Source: Plantibacter sp. ME-Dv--P-122b
Lineage (GTDB): Bacteria > Actinomycetota > Actinomycetes > Actinomycetales > Microbacteriaceae
NCBI RefSeq assembly: GCF_030209375.1
Contig: NZ_JARVSC010000001.1
Coordinates: 558,001 to 622,000 of the forward strand
Direction of reading: 5' to 3'
Length of the DNA: 64,000 bases
Shown here: in pieces, positions 38,914 through 47,910 of the stretch
Position numbering within the stretch: the first letter of the stretch is position 1
Layout: each line of letters begins with the position of its first letter
Program-made: the position numbers and the translations under genes
Notes under the pieces: generated by a model
What the model was told of the DNA's origin: nothing
Databases searched by the model: none
The model's input: the letters and a program-made list of their open reading frames with translations, nothing else

Positions 38914-39612
38914 GTGTTCCGGGAGTCGATCGACAGGACGCCTGAGCCCGTCCGTGTGATGACGGCGGGGGAGCCGGTCGCGGCGGGTCCCGTCAATAGG
39001 TCGCGCGCTGCGGCGGACAGGCCCCGCCTGCTCATCGTCGGTTCCCCGGGAACAGGGAAGGGCGCGACGGCAGCGCTCCTTGCCGAGCGCTTCGGTATCC
39101 CGGCGATCTCCTCGAGCGACATGTTCCGCGCGAGCGTCACGCGTGGCACCGACCTCGGGAAGCAGCTGCAGGCCATCGTCAACGAGGGCGGCGAGGTCCC
39201 GGGCCCGCTCACGGACGAGATCGTGCGCGAGCGGCTCCACCAGCCCGATGCCTCGGACGGTTTCGTCCTCGACGGGTACCCGCGGACGGCCGACCAGGTC
39301 GCCGTGCTCGACGCGCTACTGGCCGAGAGCGGTGCACGCCTCGACGCCGTCGTGCAGCTGCAGGCCGACACCGAGGCGGTCGTCGAGCGACTGCTCGAGC
39401 GTGCTCCCGTGAAGGCGCGCGCCGACGCCGCGGCCGCTGAGGTGATCCGCCTCCGGCTGACCCGATACGAGCAGGAGACCGCCCCGCTCATCGAGGCGTT
39501 CGCGGTTCGTGGGCTCCTGGTGACCGTCGACGGTCTCGGCGACGTCGCCGAGGTGACCGCGCAGATCGATGCCGCCCTCGCCGAGCGCGGCCTGAACGTC
39601 CTCACGGACTGA
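38914..39612 (+). CDS. Second adenylate kinase paralogue with map-derived N-terminus
   Basis: 232 residues from GTG 38914. ATG 38959 is an alternative and neither has a good ribosome site. Residues from about 37 on match the upstream adk: LLIVGSPGTGKGA, ISSSDMFRAS, DGYPRTADQV, and a final GDVAEVTAQIDAALAERG. Changes at key places: P-loop Thr to Ala, TGD to SSD, and the LID GRTDD to ARADA. The first ~20 residues (FRESIDRTPEPVRVM) instead resemble the start of the next gene, map (FRKSIYKTPDQIRAM), and the DNA before both starts is similar. It may be a weak or specialised nucleotide kinase. Confidence 0.9.
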   Translation: MFRESIDRTPEPVRVMTAGEPVAAGPVNRSRAAADRPRLLIVGSPGTGKGATAALLAERFGIPAISSSDMFRASVTRGTDLGKQLQAIVNEGGEVPGPLTDEIVRERLHQPDASDGFVLDGYPRTADQVAVLDALLAESGARLDAVVQLQADTEAVVERLLERAPVKARADAAAAEVIRLRLTRYEQETAPLIEAFAVRGLLVTVDGLGDVAEVTAQIDAALAERGLNVLTD

Positions 39613-39632
39613 CCGGACGGGAGTCCACCACA

Positions 39633-40472
39633 GTGTTCCGAAAGTCCATCTACAAGACGCCTGACCAGATCCGCGCCATGATCGCGCCGGGGCTGGCCAC
39701 GGCGGCATCGCTCGATGCGGTGCGCGCCCTGGTCGCCCCCGGGGTGACGACGCTCCAGCTCGACGCGGCTGCCGAGGCCGCCATCGTCGCCGCAGGCGGG
39801 CACTCCAACTTCAAGCTCGTCCCCGGCTATCGCCACACGGTGTGCACCTCGGTCAACGAGGACGTCGTGCACGGCATCCCCGGATCCCGCGTGCTGCAGG
39901 CGGGCGACATCGTGTCGATCGACAGCGGCGCCGAGATCGACGGTTGGAACGGCGACTCGGCGATGACCATCGTGCTGCCCGACCCCGCGCACCCGGAGCT
40001 CGTCAGCGAACGCGAACGACTCTCGGCGGTGACGGAGGGGTCGTTGTGGGCCGGGATCGCCGAGCTCGCGACCGCCCGGCACCTCAATCAGGTCGGTGCG
40101 GCGATCGAGGAGTACGTCGAGGACCACTCGCCCGAGGGGAAGCCCTACGGGATCCTCACCGACTACGTCGGGCACGGCATCGGACGCACGATGCACGAGG
40201 CACCGCCGGTGTTCAACTACCGGGTCCGCCAGCGTGGTCCGGAAGTGAAGCCCGGACTCGTGGTGGCCATCGAGCCCATGGTGGTGGCCGGGAGCCCCGA
40301 CACCTTCGTCCGCGACGACGAGTGGACCGTGGCCACGCTCGACGGTGGCTCGGCGGCGCACTGGGAACACAGCGTCGCCGTGCACCGCGACGGCATCTGG
40401 GTCCTGACCGCCCACGATGGCGGTGCCGCGGCCCTCGCCGCGTTCGGCGTCACCCCGGTTCGTCCCGCCTGA
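39633..40472 (+). CDS. map: Type I methionine aminopeptidase
   Basis: 279 residues, GTG start with GGGAG upstream. Metal ligands sit in SIDSGAEIDGWNGDSA (two Asp), GHGIGRTMHEAP (His), AIEPMV (Glu) and WEHSVAV (Glu). Removes the initiator Met from new proteins. Placement after adk in the spc operon is standard. The first codons and the preceding spacer were duplicated in front of the second adk. Confidence 0.97.
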   Translation: MFRKSIYKTPDQIRAMIAPGLATAASLDAVRALVAPGVTTLQLDAAAEAAIVAAGGHSNFKLVPGYRHTVCTSVNEDVVHGIPGSRVLQAGDIVSIDSGAEIDGWNGDSAMTIVLPDPAHPELVSERERLSAVTEGSLWAGIAELATARHLNQVGAAIEEYVEDHSPEGKPYGILTDYVGHGIGRTMHEAPPVFNYRVRQRGPEVKPGLVVAIEPMVVAGSPDTFVRDDEWTVATLDGGSAAHWEHSVAVHRDGIWVLTAHDGGAAALAAFGVTPVRPA

Positions 40473-40515
40473 GCGAGCGGCCGTCGAGTCGCCATCCGGG
40501 TTCCACCCGTCCCGG

Positions 40516-40521
40516 TAGAGT
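40516..40521 (+). promoter_or_regulatory. -10 box for the class IV aminotransferase gene (leaderless type)
   Basis: TAGAGT eight bases before ATG 40530. No ribosome site lies between. Suggests transcription starting at or near the start codon. Confidence 0.5.
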
Positions 40522-40529
40522 TGCTCGGC

Positions 40530-41414
40530 ATGAGCGTGCCGATCGTGTTCCTTCTCGACGTCCTCCCCGCAGACACCGTCATCGACGGCGCCGACCTCGC
40601 GGCCTCGATCACGTCGGCCGGCGACGGGTCCGGCGTCCTGAGCGTCTTCGACCTCGGCCCCGCGCGGGGGGACGGGATCTTCGAGACGATCGGCGTCGTC
40701 GGTCGACACCCGCAGTCGGTCGAGGCGCACCTCGATCGCCTCACCGAGTCGGCGGCGATCCTCGATCTGCCCGCGCCGAACCACGCGCAGTGGCGGCTCG
40801 CCATCGCTCGCGCGGTCGCGGGACTCCCCGACGTCGATCAGAGCGCCGTCCGACTGGTCCTGACGCGGGGGAGTGGCGGACGCCCGACCGCGTGGATCTC
40901 CGCGACGCCGGCTGACGGCTTCCCCGAGCGCGAGACCGGCATCGAGGTCGTCCTGCTCGACCGAGGCCTCCCGAGCGACGTGCAGGAGCATTCGCCGTGG
41001 CTGCTCGCCGGAGCCAAGACGCTGTCGTACGCGGTCAACATGGCCGCGCTCCGTGAGGCGCACCGACGTGGAGCGGACGACGTGCTCTTCGTCAGCAGCG
41101 ACGGCTTCGTCCTCGAGGGCCCCACCTCCACCGTGGTCGTGCGGATCGACGGGATCTTCGTGACACCGCCGCCCTCGAGCGGCATCCTGCCCGGCACGAC
41201 GCAGCTCGCCCTGTGGGCGTATCTCGACGAGCAGGGGATCGCCCACGAATACCGGATGCTGACGCCTGCGGACGTGCTCGACGCGGAAGCGGCGTGGCTG
41301 CTCTCCAGCGTCCGACTGGCCGCGCCGGTGCGTGGCGTGGACGGACGTCCGCTGCCGATGGACGCCGGTCTCACGGCACAGATCAACGACGCGCTGCGCT
41401 CCCGCACCGACTGA
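40530..41414 (+). CDS. Class IV PLP-dependent aminotransferase / aminodeoxychorismate lyase-like
   Basis: 294 residues from ATG 40530 (TTG 40521 overlaps a -10 box and is rejected). Fold type IV signatures: GDGIFETIGV near residue 50, the PLP lysine in LAGAKTLSYAVNMAALREAHRRGADDVLFV, then EGPTSTVVVRIDG and TPPPSSGILPGTT. Either 4-amino-4-deoxychorismate lyase (PabC, folate) or a branched-chain/D-amino acid transaminase. The length and FETI motif favour PabC. It interrupts the usual map-infA order. Confidence 0.85.
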   Translation: MSVPIVFLLDVLPADTVIDGADLAASITSAGDGSGVLSVFDLGPARGDGIFETIGVVGRHPQSVEAHLDRLTESAAILDLPAPNHAQWRLAIARAVAGLPDVDQSAVRLVLTRGSGGRPTAWISATPADGFPERETGIEVVLLDRGLPSDVQEHSPWLLAGAKTLSYAVNMAALREAHRRGADDVLFVSSDGFVLEGPTSTVVVRIDGIFVTPPPSSGILPGTTQLALWAYLDEQGIAHEYRMLTPADVLDAEAAWLLSSVRLAAPVRGVDGRPLPMDAGLTAQINDALRSRTD

Positions 41415-41435
41415 CGGGCCCTGGCCGACGTTGAG

Positions 41436-41465
41436 TTGGCGAAACCCGGAAACATAGCATAGAAT
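41436..41465 (+). promoter_or_regulatory. Promoter of infA and the alpha operon
   Basis: TTGGCG (41436-41441) and TAGAAT (41460-41465) with an 18-base spacer, in a clearly AT-richer stretch. The leader to infA is about 90 bases. Confidence 0.7.
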
Positions 41466-41563
41466 CGATCTTTGGTGCTTTCTGCATGCCTTCGGCGAGC
41501 CGACATCCGCACCGCAATCCATCCGCACGACCAGTGCGACTCAACCTGAGCGACAGTGAGGCT

Positions 41564-41785
41564 ATGGCCAAAAAAGACGGCGTCATCGAGATCGAGGGCC
41601 AAGTGGTCGAGGCTCTGCCCAACGCGATGTTCCGCGTTGAGCTGACCAACGGACACAAGGTACTTGCCCACATTTCGGGCAAAATGCGTCAGCACTACAT
41701 CCGCATCCTCCCAGAGGACCGCGTGATCGTGGAACTGACCCCCTACGACCTGACCCGTGGTCGGATCGTCTACCGCTACAAGTAG
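41564..41785 (+). CDS. infA: Translation initiation factor IF-1
   Basis: 73 residues from ATG 41564. An in-frame start further up adds an unconserved leader and is rejected. [48 protein letters not shown] is the S1/OB fold typical of IF-1, ending [10 protein letters not shown]. Blocks the A site during initiation. Opens the infA-rpmJ-rpsM-rpsK-rpoA-rplQ group. Confidence 0.98.
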   Translation: MAKKDGVIEIEGQVVEALPNAMFRVELTNGHKVLAHISGKMRQHYIRILPEDRVIVELTPYDLTRGRIVYRYK

Positions 41786-41865
41786 GTCGCGCTGTAAGTA
41801 ACGGCCGGTCGCGCCGCCACCATCCGGTGGTGGGCCCGGCACGATGACAGCGAAAAGAGAGAACT

Positions 41866-41979
41866 ATGAAGGTCAAGCCCAGCGTCAAGAAGATCTGCGA
41901 CAAGTGCAAGGTCATCCGTCGCAACGGCCGCGTCATGGTCATCTGCGAGAACCCGCGCCACAAGCAGCGCCAGGGTTGA
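41866..41979 (+). CDS. rpmJ: 50S ribosomal protein L36 (bL36)
   Basis: 37 residues, [20 protein letters not shown] and so on, ending HKQRQG. Zinc ribbon intact: Cys11, Cys14, Cys27, His32, so this is the zinc-containing (C+) form. Ribosome site AAAAGAGAG just upstream. Too short for routine gene callers with a length cut-off. Confidence 0.97.
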   Translation: MKVKPSVKKICDKCKVIRRNGRVMVICENPRHKQRQG

Positions 41980-42034
41980 TCTCAGAGGACCTGCAGCACG
42001 CAGCCCTGAGCACCACAGCACCACCCCTCTAACG

Positions 42035-42108
42035 GCAGTTCCAGATCCCGCAGCACATCGTGCATCGCGGGTGACACCTCGGGTCGGAGGCCCGAGCACC
42101 GGAACTGC
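42035..42108 (+). promoter_or_regulatory. Three-way-junction RNA structure before rpsM
   Basis: Outer stem GCAGTTCC (42035-42042) with GGAACTGC (42101-42108). Inside it are CCCGC/GCGGG (42047-42051 with 42067-42071, plus GCA/TGC above it) and CTCGGG/CCCGAG (42078-42083 with 42091-42096, 7-base loop). All arms are perfect Watson-Crick. Likely a regulatory leader. I cannot assign a named family. Confidence 0.6.
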
Positions 42109-42141
42109 TCCACACCTCCACAACTCCTAGGAGAAGCCACC

Positions 42142-42516
42142 ATGGCACGTCTCGCCGGCGTAGACATCCCACGCGACAAGCGCGTGGAAGTTGCACTGAC
42201 GTACATCTACGGTGTTGGCCGCACGCGGTCACTCAAGACCCTCGCCGACACCGGCATCAGCGGAGACATCCGCGTGAAGGATCTCACCGATGACCAGCTG
42301 ATCGCCCTGCGCGATTACATCGAGGGCACCTTCAAGGTCGAGGGTGACCTCCGCCGTGAGGTCGCCGCCGACATCCGCCGCAAGGTGGAGATCGGGTCCT
42401 ACCAGGGCATCCGTCACCGTCGTGGACTTCCGGTCCGCGGCCAGCGCACCAAGACCAACGCGCGCACCCGCAAGGGCCCGAAGCGCACCGTCGCCGGCAA
42501 GAAGAAGGCTCGCTAG
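42142..42516 (+). CDS. rpsM: 30S ribosomal protein S13 (uS13)
   Basis: 124 residues. [26 protein letters not shown] start and the [31 protein letters not shown] core with basic tail. AGGAG ribosome site at 42129-42133. Forms intersubunit bridge B1. Confidence 0.98.
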   Translation: MARLAGVDIPRDKRVEVALTYIYGVGRTRSLKTLADTGISGDIRVKDLTDDQLIALRDYIEGTFKVEGDLRREVAADIRRKVEIGSYQGIRHRRGLPVRGQRTKTNARTRKGPKRTVAGKKKAR

Positions 42517-42557
42517 GCCCCGCCTAGTCGCCTCGTCATAGGACTCAGGAGATATTC

Positions 42558-42956
42558 ATGGCAGCACCAAAGTCGGCCGTTCGGAAGCCGCGTAAGAAGG
42601 AAAAGAAGAACATCGCCGTGGGCCAGGCCCACATCAAGTCGACGTTCAACAACACGATCGTCTCGATCACCGACCCCTCGGGCGCGGTCATCAGCTGGGC
42701 TTCGTCCGGTGGCGTCGGCTTCAAGGGTTCGCGCAAGTCGACCCCGTTCGCCGCACAGCTCGCCGCCGAGTCGGCTGCGCGTCAGGCGCAGGAGCACGGC
42801 ATGAAGAAGGTCGACGTCTTCGTCAAGGGACCCGGCTCCGGCCGCGAGACCGCGATCCGTTCCCTCCAGGCCGCAGGCCTCGAGGTCGGTTCGATCAACG
42901 ACGTCACGCCTCAGGCACACAACGGCTGCCGCCCCCCGAAGCGTCGCCGCGTCTAA
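42558..42956 (+). CDS. rpsK: 30S ribosomal protein S11 (uS11)
   Basis: 132 residues. [49 protein letters not shown] core and the [18 protein letters not shown] ending, which in this family carries the Asn-Gly isoaspartate site. Lies on the 30S platform. In many actinobacteria rpsD follows. Here a hairpin region does. Confidence 0.98.
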   Translation: MAAPKSAVRKPRKKEKKNIAVGQAHIKSTFNNTIVSITDPSGAVISWASSGGVGFKGSRKSTPFAAQLAAESAARQAQEHGMKKVDVFVKGPGSGRETAIRSLQAAGLEVGSINDVTPQAHNGCRPPKRRRV

Positions 42957-42972
42957 TTCCTTCGGTTCACCG

Positions 42973-43044
42973 GCCGTGATCCGTCCGTAGCGATCGTCTG
43001 ATCGCCGCGGACGGATCACGGCATGGTCCTGGTGACCAGGGCCA
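42973..43044 (+). promoter_or_regulatory. Very stable double hairpin between rpsK and rpoA (site where rpsD usually lies)
   Basis: GCCGTGATCCGTCCG (42973-42987) pairs with all 15 bases of 43008-43022. A 2x2 internal loop leads to a 6-bp GCGATC/GATCGC stem with GTCT loop. A second stem CCTGG/CCAGG follows at 43027-43039. A further inverted repeat AAGTGTC/GACACTT spans 43074-43095 just before the rpoA ribosome site. No T-tract. Attenuator or partial terminator. Confidence 0.6.
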
Positions 43045-43113
43045 GCGAACACCATTCACTACCTCGCCAACGCAAGTGTCATATAGCGGACACTTAGCCG
43101 AAAGGAATCCATA

Positions 43114-44106
43114 GTGCTCATCGCACAGCGCCCTACGCTCACCGAAGAATCCATCTCGGAGTTCCGCAGCCGGTTCATCATCGAGCCGCTCGAGCCAGGC
43201 TTCGGGTACACCCTCGGGAACTCGCTCCGTCGCACCCTGCTGTCGTCCATCCCGGGTGCAGCCGTCACCAGCATCCGCATCGACGGCGTGCTGCACGAGT
43301 TCAGCACGATCCCCGGTGTCAAGGAAGACGTCACCGAGATCATCCTGAACATCAAGGGCCTCGTCGTCTCCAGCGAGCACGACGAGCCGATCACGGCGTA
43401 CCTCCGCAAGACCGGCGCAGGCCAAGTCACCGCGGCCGACATCTCGGCTCCGGCCGGCGTCGAGGTCCACAACCCGGACCTCGTCATCGCGACCCTCAAC
43501 GACAAGGCGAAGTTCGAGCTCGAGCTCACCATCGAGCGTGGCCGCGGCTACGTGTCGGCCACGCAGAACCGCAACGAGTTCAGCGAAGCCGGTCAGATCC
43601 CCGTCGACTCGATCTACTCGCCGGTCCTCAAGGTGACCTACCGCGTCGAGGCGACTCGTGCCGGTGAGCGCACCGACTTCGACCGCCTGGTCGTCGACGT
43701 CGAGTCGAAGCCGGCCATCACGCCGCGCGACGCCATCGCGTCGGCCGGTCGCACGCTGACCGAGCTGTTCGGCCTGGCTCGCGAGCTCAACACCGCCGCA
43801 GAGGGCATCGAGATCGGCCCCGCGCCGGTCGACGCCGTGCTGCCGGGCGAGCTCTCGATCCCGATCGAGGACCTCGACCTCTCCGTGCGCTCCTACAACT
43901 GCCTCAAGCGCGAGGGCATCAACAACGTCAGCGAGCTCGTCGCGCTGTCGGAGACGCAGCTCATGAACATCCGCAACTTCGGACAGAAGTCGGTGGATGA
44001 AGTTCGCGACAAGCTCACCGAAATGGGCCTCTCCCTGAAGGACTCGGTTCCCGGGTTCGACGGCGCCCACTTCTACAGCGGCTACGACGACGAGACCGTC
44101 TCCTAG
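43114..44106 (+). CDS. rpoA: DNA-directed RNA polymerase subunit alpha
   Basis: 330 residues, GTG start with AAAGGAA upstream. N-terminal dimerisation domain with [31 protein letters not shown], and C-terminal domain near 245-310 with [44 protein letters not shown], which binds UP elements and activators. Normal length for actinobacteria. Confidence 0.98.
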   Translation: MLIAQRPTLTEESISEFRSRFIIEPLEPGFGYTLGNSLRRTLLSSIPGAAVTSIRIDGVLHEFSTIPGVKEDVTEIILNIKGLVVSSEHDEPITAYLRKTGAGQVTAADISAPAGVEVHNPDLVIATLNDKAKFELELTIERGRGYVSATQNRNEFSEAGQIPVDSIYSPVLKVTYRVEATRAGERTDFDRLVVDVESKPAITPRDAIASAGRTLTELFGLARELNTAAEGIEIGPAPVDAVLPGELSIPIEDLDLSVRSYNCLKREGINNVSELVALSETQLMNIRNFGQKSVDEVRDKLTEMGLSLKDSVPGFDGAHFYSGYDDETVS

Positions 44107-44150
44107 CACGCGATCCACCTGACGACTTTCCAACCTGAAGAGAGACAAGA

Positions 44151-44708
44151 ATGCCTACTCCCACCAAGGGACCCCGCCTCGGAGGCGGACCTGCCCACGA
44201 GCGTCTCCTGCTCGCCAACCTCGCTGCTGCGCTGTTCACCCACAAGCGCATCCAGACCACCGAGACCAAGGCGAAGCGCCTGCGTCCGCTCGCTGAGCGC
44301 CTGATCACCTTCGCGAAGCGCGGCGATCTGCACGCCCGCCGTCGGGTGCTCGCGACCATCACCGACAAGAGCGTCGTCCACGAGCTCTTCACGGAGATCG
44401 CGCCCCTCGTCGCCGACCGTCAGGGTGGCTACACGCGCATCATCAAGACCGGTTACCGCAAGGGCGACAACGCTCCGATGGCCGTGATCGAGCTCGTCCT
44501 CGAGCCCGTCACGCCGAAGGCGAAGCCGGCCAAGCAGTCCGCGAAGCACGCCGCTGCGCCGGTCGACGAGGCTGCGGCCGAGGAGACCCCCGCCGAGACC
44601 TCGGCCGACGTCGAGGCGACGGAAGCCGTCGAGGCGACCGAGACCGACGGCGAGTCCGTCGACGCCGGCGAGACCACCGACGAGGCTCCCGCGAAGGACG
44701 CCAAGTAG
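44151..44708 (+). CDS. rplQ: 50S ribosomal protein L17 (bL17), C-terminally extended
   Basis: 185 residues against about 120 usually. Core: [58 protein letters not shown] and [23 protein letters not shown]. From about residue 120 a Glu/Ala/Thr-rich acidic tail ([19 protein letters not shown]) follows. Last gene of the alpha operon, ended by a strong hairpin. Confidence 0.97.
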   Translation: MPTPTKGPRLGGGPAHERLLLANLAAALFTHKRIQTTETKAKRLRPLAERLITFAKRGDLHARRRVLATITDKSVVHELFTEIAPLVADRQGGYTRIIKTGYRKGDNAPMAVIELVLEPVTPKAKPAKQSAKHAAAPVDEAAAEETPAETSADVEATEAVEATETDGESVDAGETTDEAPAKDAK

Positions 44709-44721
44709 GTTCAGCGACACA

Positions 44722-44766
44722 CGAACGGGACCCCGCTCTCCATCTGGAGGGCGGGGTTCCGTCGTT
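44722..44766 (+). terminator. Terminator of the ribosomal superoperon
   Basis: CGAACG and CGTTC flank a GGACCCCGC/GCGGGGTTCC stem with inner CTCC/GGAG and an ATCT loop, right after rplQ. Confidence 0.8.
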
Positions 44767-44802
44767 CCTGGCGGCGCCGCGACGGTGTCCTAGGCTGGAG
44801 AC

Positions 44803-45816
44803 ATGCCTACCACTCCCGCCGAACCGGTCGGCCCGCCGGCCCTGCCACAGCACCCCGACGTCGACCAGTGGCGTCCGGCGGTCCGCGCGGACATCGACGA
44901 CATCGTGGCGCTGTGCCGCGCCATGGATCCGTTCGACAACCCCCACCGGGTGACGAGTCGCGACGAGATCGCGGACCAGTTCGACCACGCGTGGATCGAC
45001 ATGGACTCGGACAGCCTGCTCGCGATCGCCGCCGACGGCACGCTGGTCGCCTATGCGATGGTGATCCTGTCGCCCTCACGAGACGTGTCCGTGTATTCGT
45101 ACGTCTTCGGCGGCGTGCATCCCGCATGGCGTGAGCGGGGGATCGGCCGAGCGCTGCTCGCGTGGTCGCTGGAACGGTCCGAGCAGCAGCTGGCCTCCGT
45201 CGAGACGGATGCGCCGGCTTCCTCGCGTGCCTACGTCGACGAACGGAACCCGGGGGCGGCCCGCCTGTTGGAGCGGTTCGGCTTCGCCGTGGCGCGCTAC
45301 TTCACGATCATGGAACGCGATCTCTCCGCGCCCGTCGACGAGATCGACGTGCCCGACGGTGTCCGACTCGAGGCATACCACCCGGACGTGGCCGAACGTA
45401 CGAGGGAGGCTCGGAACGACTCGTTCCGGGATCACTGGGGCAGCCTGGAGACGGTCCCGGCGATGTGGGCGCAGTTCGTCGGCGGATCCCACTTCCGTGA
45501 CGACCTCTCGGTGGTCGCGATCGACGACGACGGACGGGTCGTCGGCTTCACGCTGGCCGAGGTGGACGAGGACAGCTGGTCCGCGCAGGGGTTCACCAGC
45601 GCGTACATCGCCCTCGTCGGAACCGTGCGCGACTGGCGTGGCCGACGACTCGCGCCGGCTCTGCTGGCCACAGCGCTCCGTCGGATCCAGGCGGCCGGCC
45701 TCGAGCGGGCGACGCTGGAGGTCGACACGGCCAGTCCCACCGGTGCACTCGGGCTGTACGAACGACAGGGCTTCGTCGCGACGACGCGTGATCTGGCGTA
45801 CGTCCGTGAGCGCTGA
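44803..45816 (+). CDS. Tandem GNAT-domain acetyltransferase
   Basis: 337 residues. Two GNAT repeats. The first has an acetyl-CoA loop VHPAWRERGIGRALLAWSLERS near residue 107. The second has VRDWRGRRLAPALLATALRRIQAAGL near 280 and ASPTGALGLYERQGF. The two-domain layout recalls mycothiol synthase (MshD), but the sequence is not convincing enough to name it. TAGGCT six bases before the ATG suggests a leaderless message. Overlaps truA by 11 bases. Confidence 0.85.
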   Translation: MPTTPAEPVGPPALPQHPDVDQWRPAVRADIDDIVALCRAMDPFDNPHRVTSRDEIADQFDHAWIDMDSDSLLAIAADGTLVAYAMVILSPSRDVSVYSYVFGGVHPAWRERGIGRALLAWSLERSEQQLASVETDAPASSRAYVDERNPGAARLLERFGFAVARYFTIMERDLSAPVDEIDVPDGVRLEAYHPDVAERTREARNDSFRDHWGSLETVPAMWAQFVGGSHFRDDLSVVAIDDDGRVVGFTLAEVDEDSWSAQGFTSAYIALVGTVRDWRGRRLAPALLATALRRIQAAGLERATLEVDTASPTGALGLYERQGFVATTRDLAYVRER

Positions 45817-46750
45817 CCAGGTCGCGGTAGCGGACGTCCTCCCGACGCAGCGGTTCCGGCTCGCCATCGCCTACGACGGCACGGACTTCGCCGGATGGGC
45901 GAAGCAGCCGGGGCTCCGGACGGTCGAGGGGGTCCTGGAGGAGGCGCTCTACCGCGTGCTCGGGAAGACCGTGCCGCCGATGCCGCGGTTCGTGGTCGCC
46001 GGACGGACGGACGCCGGGGTGCACGCGGCCGGTCAGGTGGCCCACCTCGACCTCACCGAGCCACAGCTCGCGAAGATCACGCGATTGCAGGGGCGCCACG
46101 CTGAGTTCCACGACGGTACGCCGCGGAACGAGACCGCGAGCTCCCTCCTGGCTCGTCGACTGAACGGCGTCCTCGGGATGGACCGCGATGTCGTGATCCA
46201 CGCGGCGGAACCGGCGGCGGAGGGGTTCGACGCGCGCTTCTCAGCGGTCTGGCGTCACTACCGCTACCGCCTCGCGGACGCCGACGTCCGCAAGGATCCG
46301 ATCCTCCGGCGGACGACGAGCTGGACGACGGCGTCGCTCGACGTCGAGCTGCTCCACCGGGCGGCCACCTCGCTCGTCGGGCTCCACGACTTCCAGGCGT
46401 ACTGCAAACCGAGACCGCGCGCGACGACCATCCGGACCCTGCAGTCCTTCAGCTGGGAGCGGGACGAAGCGGGCGTGCTCGTGGCGAGCCTCACCGCCGA
46501 CGCGTTCTGCCACAGCATGGTGCGGGCTCTCGTCGGTGCCTGCGTCGCCGTGGGGGAGGGGCGCATGTCGCTCGAGGAGGTCGTGCGGCTCCGCGACGGC
46601 GGACGGCGCGAGATCGACTTCCGGGTGATGCCGGCGCGCGGGCTCACCCTGATCGCGGTCGGGTACCCCGAGCCGGGACTGCTGCACGCGCGTGCCGCCG
46701 AGACCCGACAGCGGCGGAGTCGCGAGCACGTGGAAGCGAGCGTCGAGTGA
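45806..46750 (+). CDS. truA: tRNA pseudouridine(38-40) synthase
   Basis: 314 residues from GTG 45806. Longer in-frame reading upstream is inside the GNAT gene. AIAYDGTDFAGWAKQPGLRTVEGVLEEAL start, catalytic Asp in GRTDAGVHAAGQVAH, and the DAFCHSMVRALVGACVAVGEGRM motif. Modifies the anticodon arm. In many actinobacteria truA lies beside rplQ or rplM, as here. Confidence 0.95.
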   Translation: MSADQVAVADVLPTQRFRLAIAYDGTDFAGWAKQPGLRTVEGVLEEALYRVLGKTVPPMPRFVVAGRTDAGVHAAGQVAHLDLTEPQLAKITRLQGRHAEFHDGTPRNETASSLLARRLNGVLGMDRDVVIHAAEPAAEGFDARFSAVWRHYRYRLADADVRKDPILRRTTSWTTASLDVELLHRAATSLVGLHDFQAYCKPRPRATTIRTLQSFSWERDEAGVLVASLTADAFCHSMVRALVGACVAVGEGRMSLEEVVRLRDGGRREIDFRVMPARGLTLIAVGYPEPGLLHARAAETRQRRSREHVEASVE

Positions 46751-46765
46751 CGTTCCCGGTCGGAA

Positions 46766-46794
46766 TTGACCGCCGGGACGTCGTCGCGTAGACT
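46766..46794 (+). promoter_or_regulatory. Strong promoter of rplM-rpsI
   Basis: TTGACC (46766-46771) and TAGACT (46789-46794) with a 17-base spacer, nearly the same as the rpsL promoter. Confidence 0.82.
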
Positions 46795-46809
46795 CTCCCG
46801 TTGGTGCCT

Positions 46810-46874
46810 GCGCCTTCTGCGGCGCGGTACCCGAAGTTGAGCCCTCCACCTCGGGCGTTCCGTTCGGAACACCC
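46810..46874 (+). promoter_or_regulatory. Structured leader of rplM
   Basis: Two hairpins in the ~125-base leader: GCGCC/GGCGC at 46810-46825, and GGGCGTTCC with GGAACACCC at 46853-46874 (one C-A mismatch, GTTC-type loop). Candidate L13 autoregulatory element, by analogy with other L13 leaders. Confidence 0.45.
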
Positions 46875-46926
46875 AACAGGAGCGGGATTCACGAACGACC
46901 AACTCCGACCAGAAAGCAGCACTATT

Positions 46927-47373
46927 GTGACGCGCACGTATTCCCCGAAGGCCAGTGAGATCACGCACGACTGGGTCGTCATCGACGCCACCGACGTGGT
47001 CCTCGGCCGCCTGGCCAGCCACGCTGCAGCGCTCCTGCGCGGCAAGCACAAGGCGACCTTCTCCCCCCACATGGACGGTGGCGACTTCGTCATCATCATC
47101 AACGCCGACAAGGTGGCCCTCACCGGCGCCAAGCTCCTGCAGAAGAAGGCCTACCGCCACTCCGGTTACCCGGGCGGGCTCTCGGCCGTCACCTACGCCG
47201 AGCTCCTCGAGAAGAACCCGATCCGCGCCGTCGAGAAGGCGATCCGCGGCATGCTGCCGAAGAACACGCTCGGCCGCGACCAGCTGAAGAAGCTCAAGGT
47301 CTACACGGGCAGCGAGCACCCGCACGCCGCTCAGCAGCCCAAGCCGTTCACGCTCGACCAGGTCGCCCAGTAA
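46927..47373 (+). CDS. rplM: 50S ribosomal protein L13 (uL13)
   Basis: 148 residues from GTG 46927. TTG/GTG codons further up lie in the leader and are rejected. [34 protein letters not shown] start and [28 protein letters not shown] core. Early 50S assembly protein, transcribed with rpsI. Confidence 0.98.
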   Translation: MTRTYSPKASEITHDWVVIDATDVVLGRLASHAAALLRGKHKATFSPHMDGGDFVIIINADKVALTGAKLLQKKAYRHSGYPGGLSAVTYAELLEKNPIRAVEKAIRGMLPKNTLGRDQLKKLKVYTGSEHPHAAQQPKPFTLDQVAQ

Positions 47374-47401
47374 GCACCGGACAAGAAAAAAGGATTACAC
47401 A

Positions 47402-47887
47402 GTGGCGAACATCGCAGATTCCATCGAAGAGACCCCGCAGAGCTACTCCACCGAGTCGGCTCCTGAAGCAGCAGTCACCGCGCCTCGCGCCGTGCTGAGC
47501 GTCCCCGGCGCAGCCGTCGGCCGTCGCAAGCAGGCCATCGCCCGCGTGCGCCTCGTCCCCGGCAGCGGCACCATCACGGTCAACGGCCGCACGCTCGAGG
47601 ACTACTTCCCGAACAAGCTGCACCAGCAGCTCATCAACGACCCGTTCACCGTCCTCGACCTGGCCGGCGGCTACGACGTCATCGCACGCATCTCCGGCGG
47701 TGGCCCCTCGGGCCAGGCCGGTGCGCTGCGCCTCGGCATCGCTCGCTCGCTGAACCAGATCGACGAGGAGAACAACCGCGCCACCCTGAAGAAGGCCGGC
47801 TTCCTCTCCCGCGACGCTCGCGTCAAGGAGCGCAAGAAGGCCGGACTCAAGAAGGCCCGTAAGGCTCCGCAGTTCTCGAAGCGCTAA
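47402..47887 (+). CDS. rpsI: 30S ribosomal protein S9 (uS9)
   Basis: 161 residues, GTG start. An N-terminal extension of about 35 residues precedes [32 protein letters not shown]. It ends in the conserved SKR tail that reaches the P-site tRNA. glmM begins 23 bases downstream and may be co-transcribed. Confidence 0.98.
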   Translation: MANIADSIEETPQSYSTESAPEAAVTAPRAVLSVPGAAVGRRKQAIARVRLVPGSGTITVNGRTLEDYFPNKLHQQLINDPFTVLDLAGGYDVIARISGGGPSGQAGALRLGIARSLNQIDEENNRATLKKAGFLSRDARVKERKKAGLKKARKAPQFSKR

Positions 47888-47910
47888 GCGCTCAAGACAA
47901 GCGAAGCTCG

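Noticed and set aside
46801-46926. Longer rplM start
   Set aside because: Lies only 7 bases after the -10 box but encodes unconserved sequence. L13 starts at GTG 46927.
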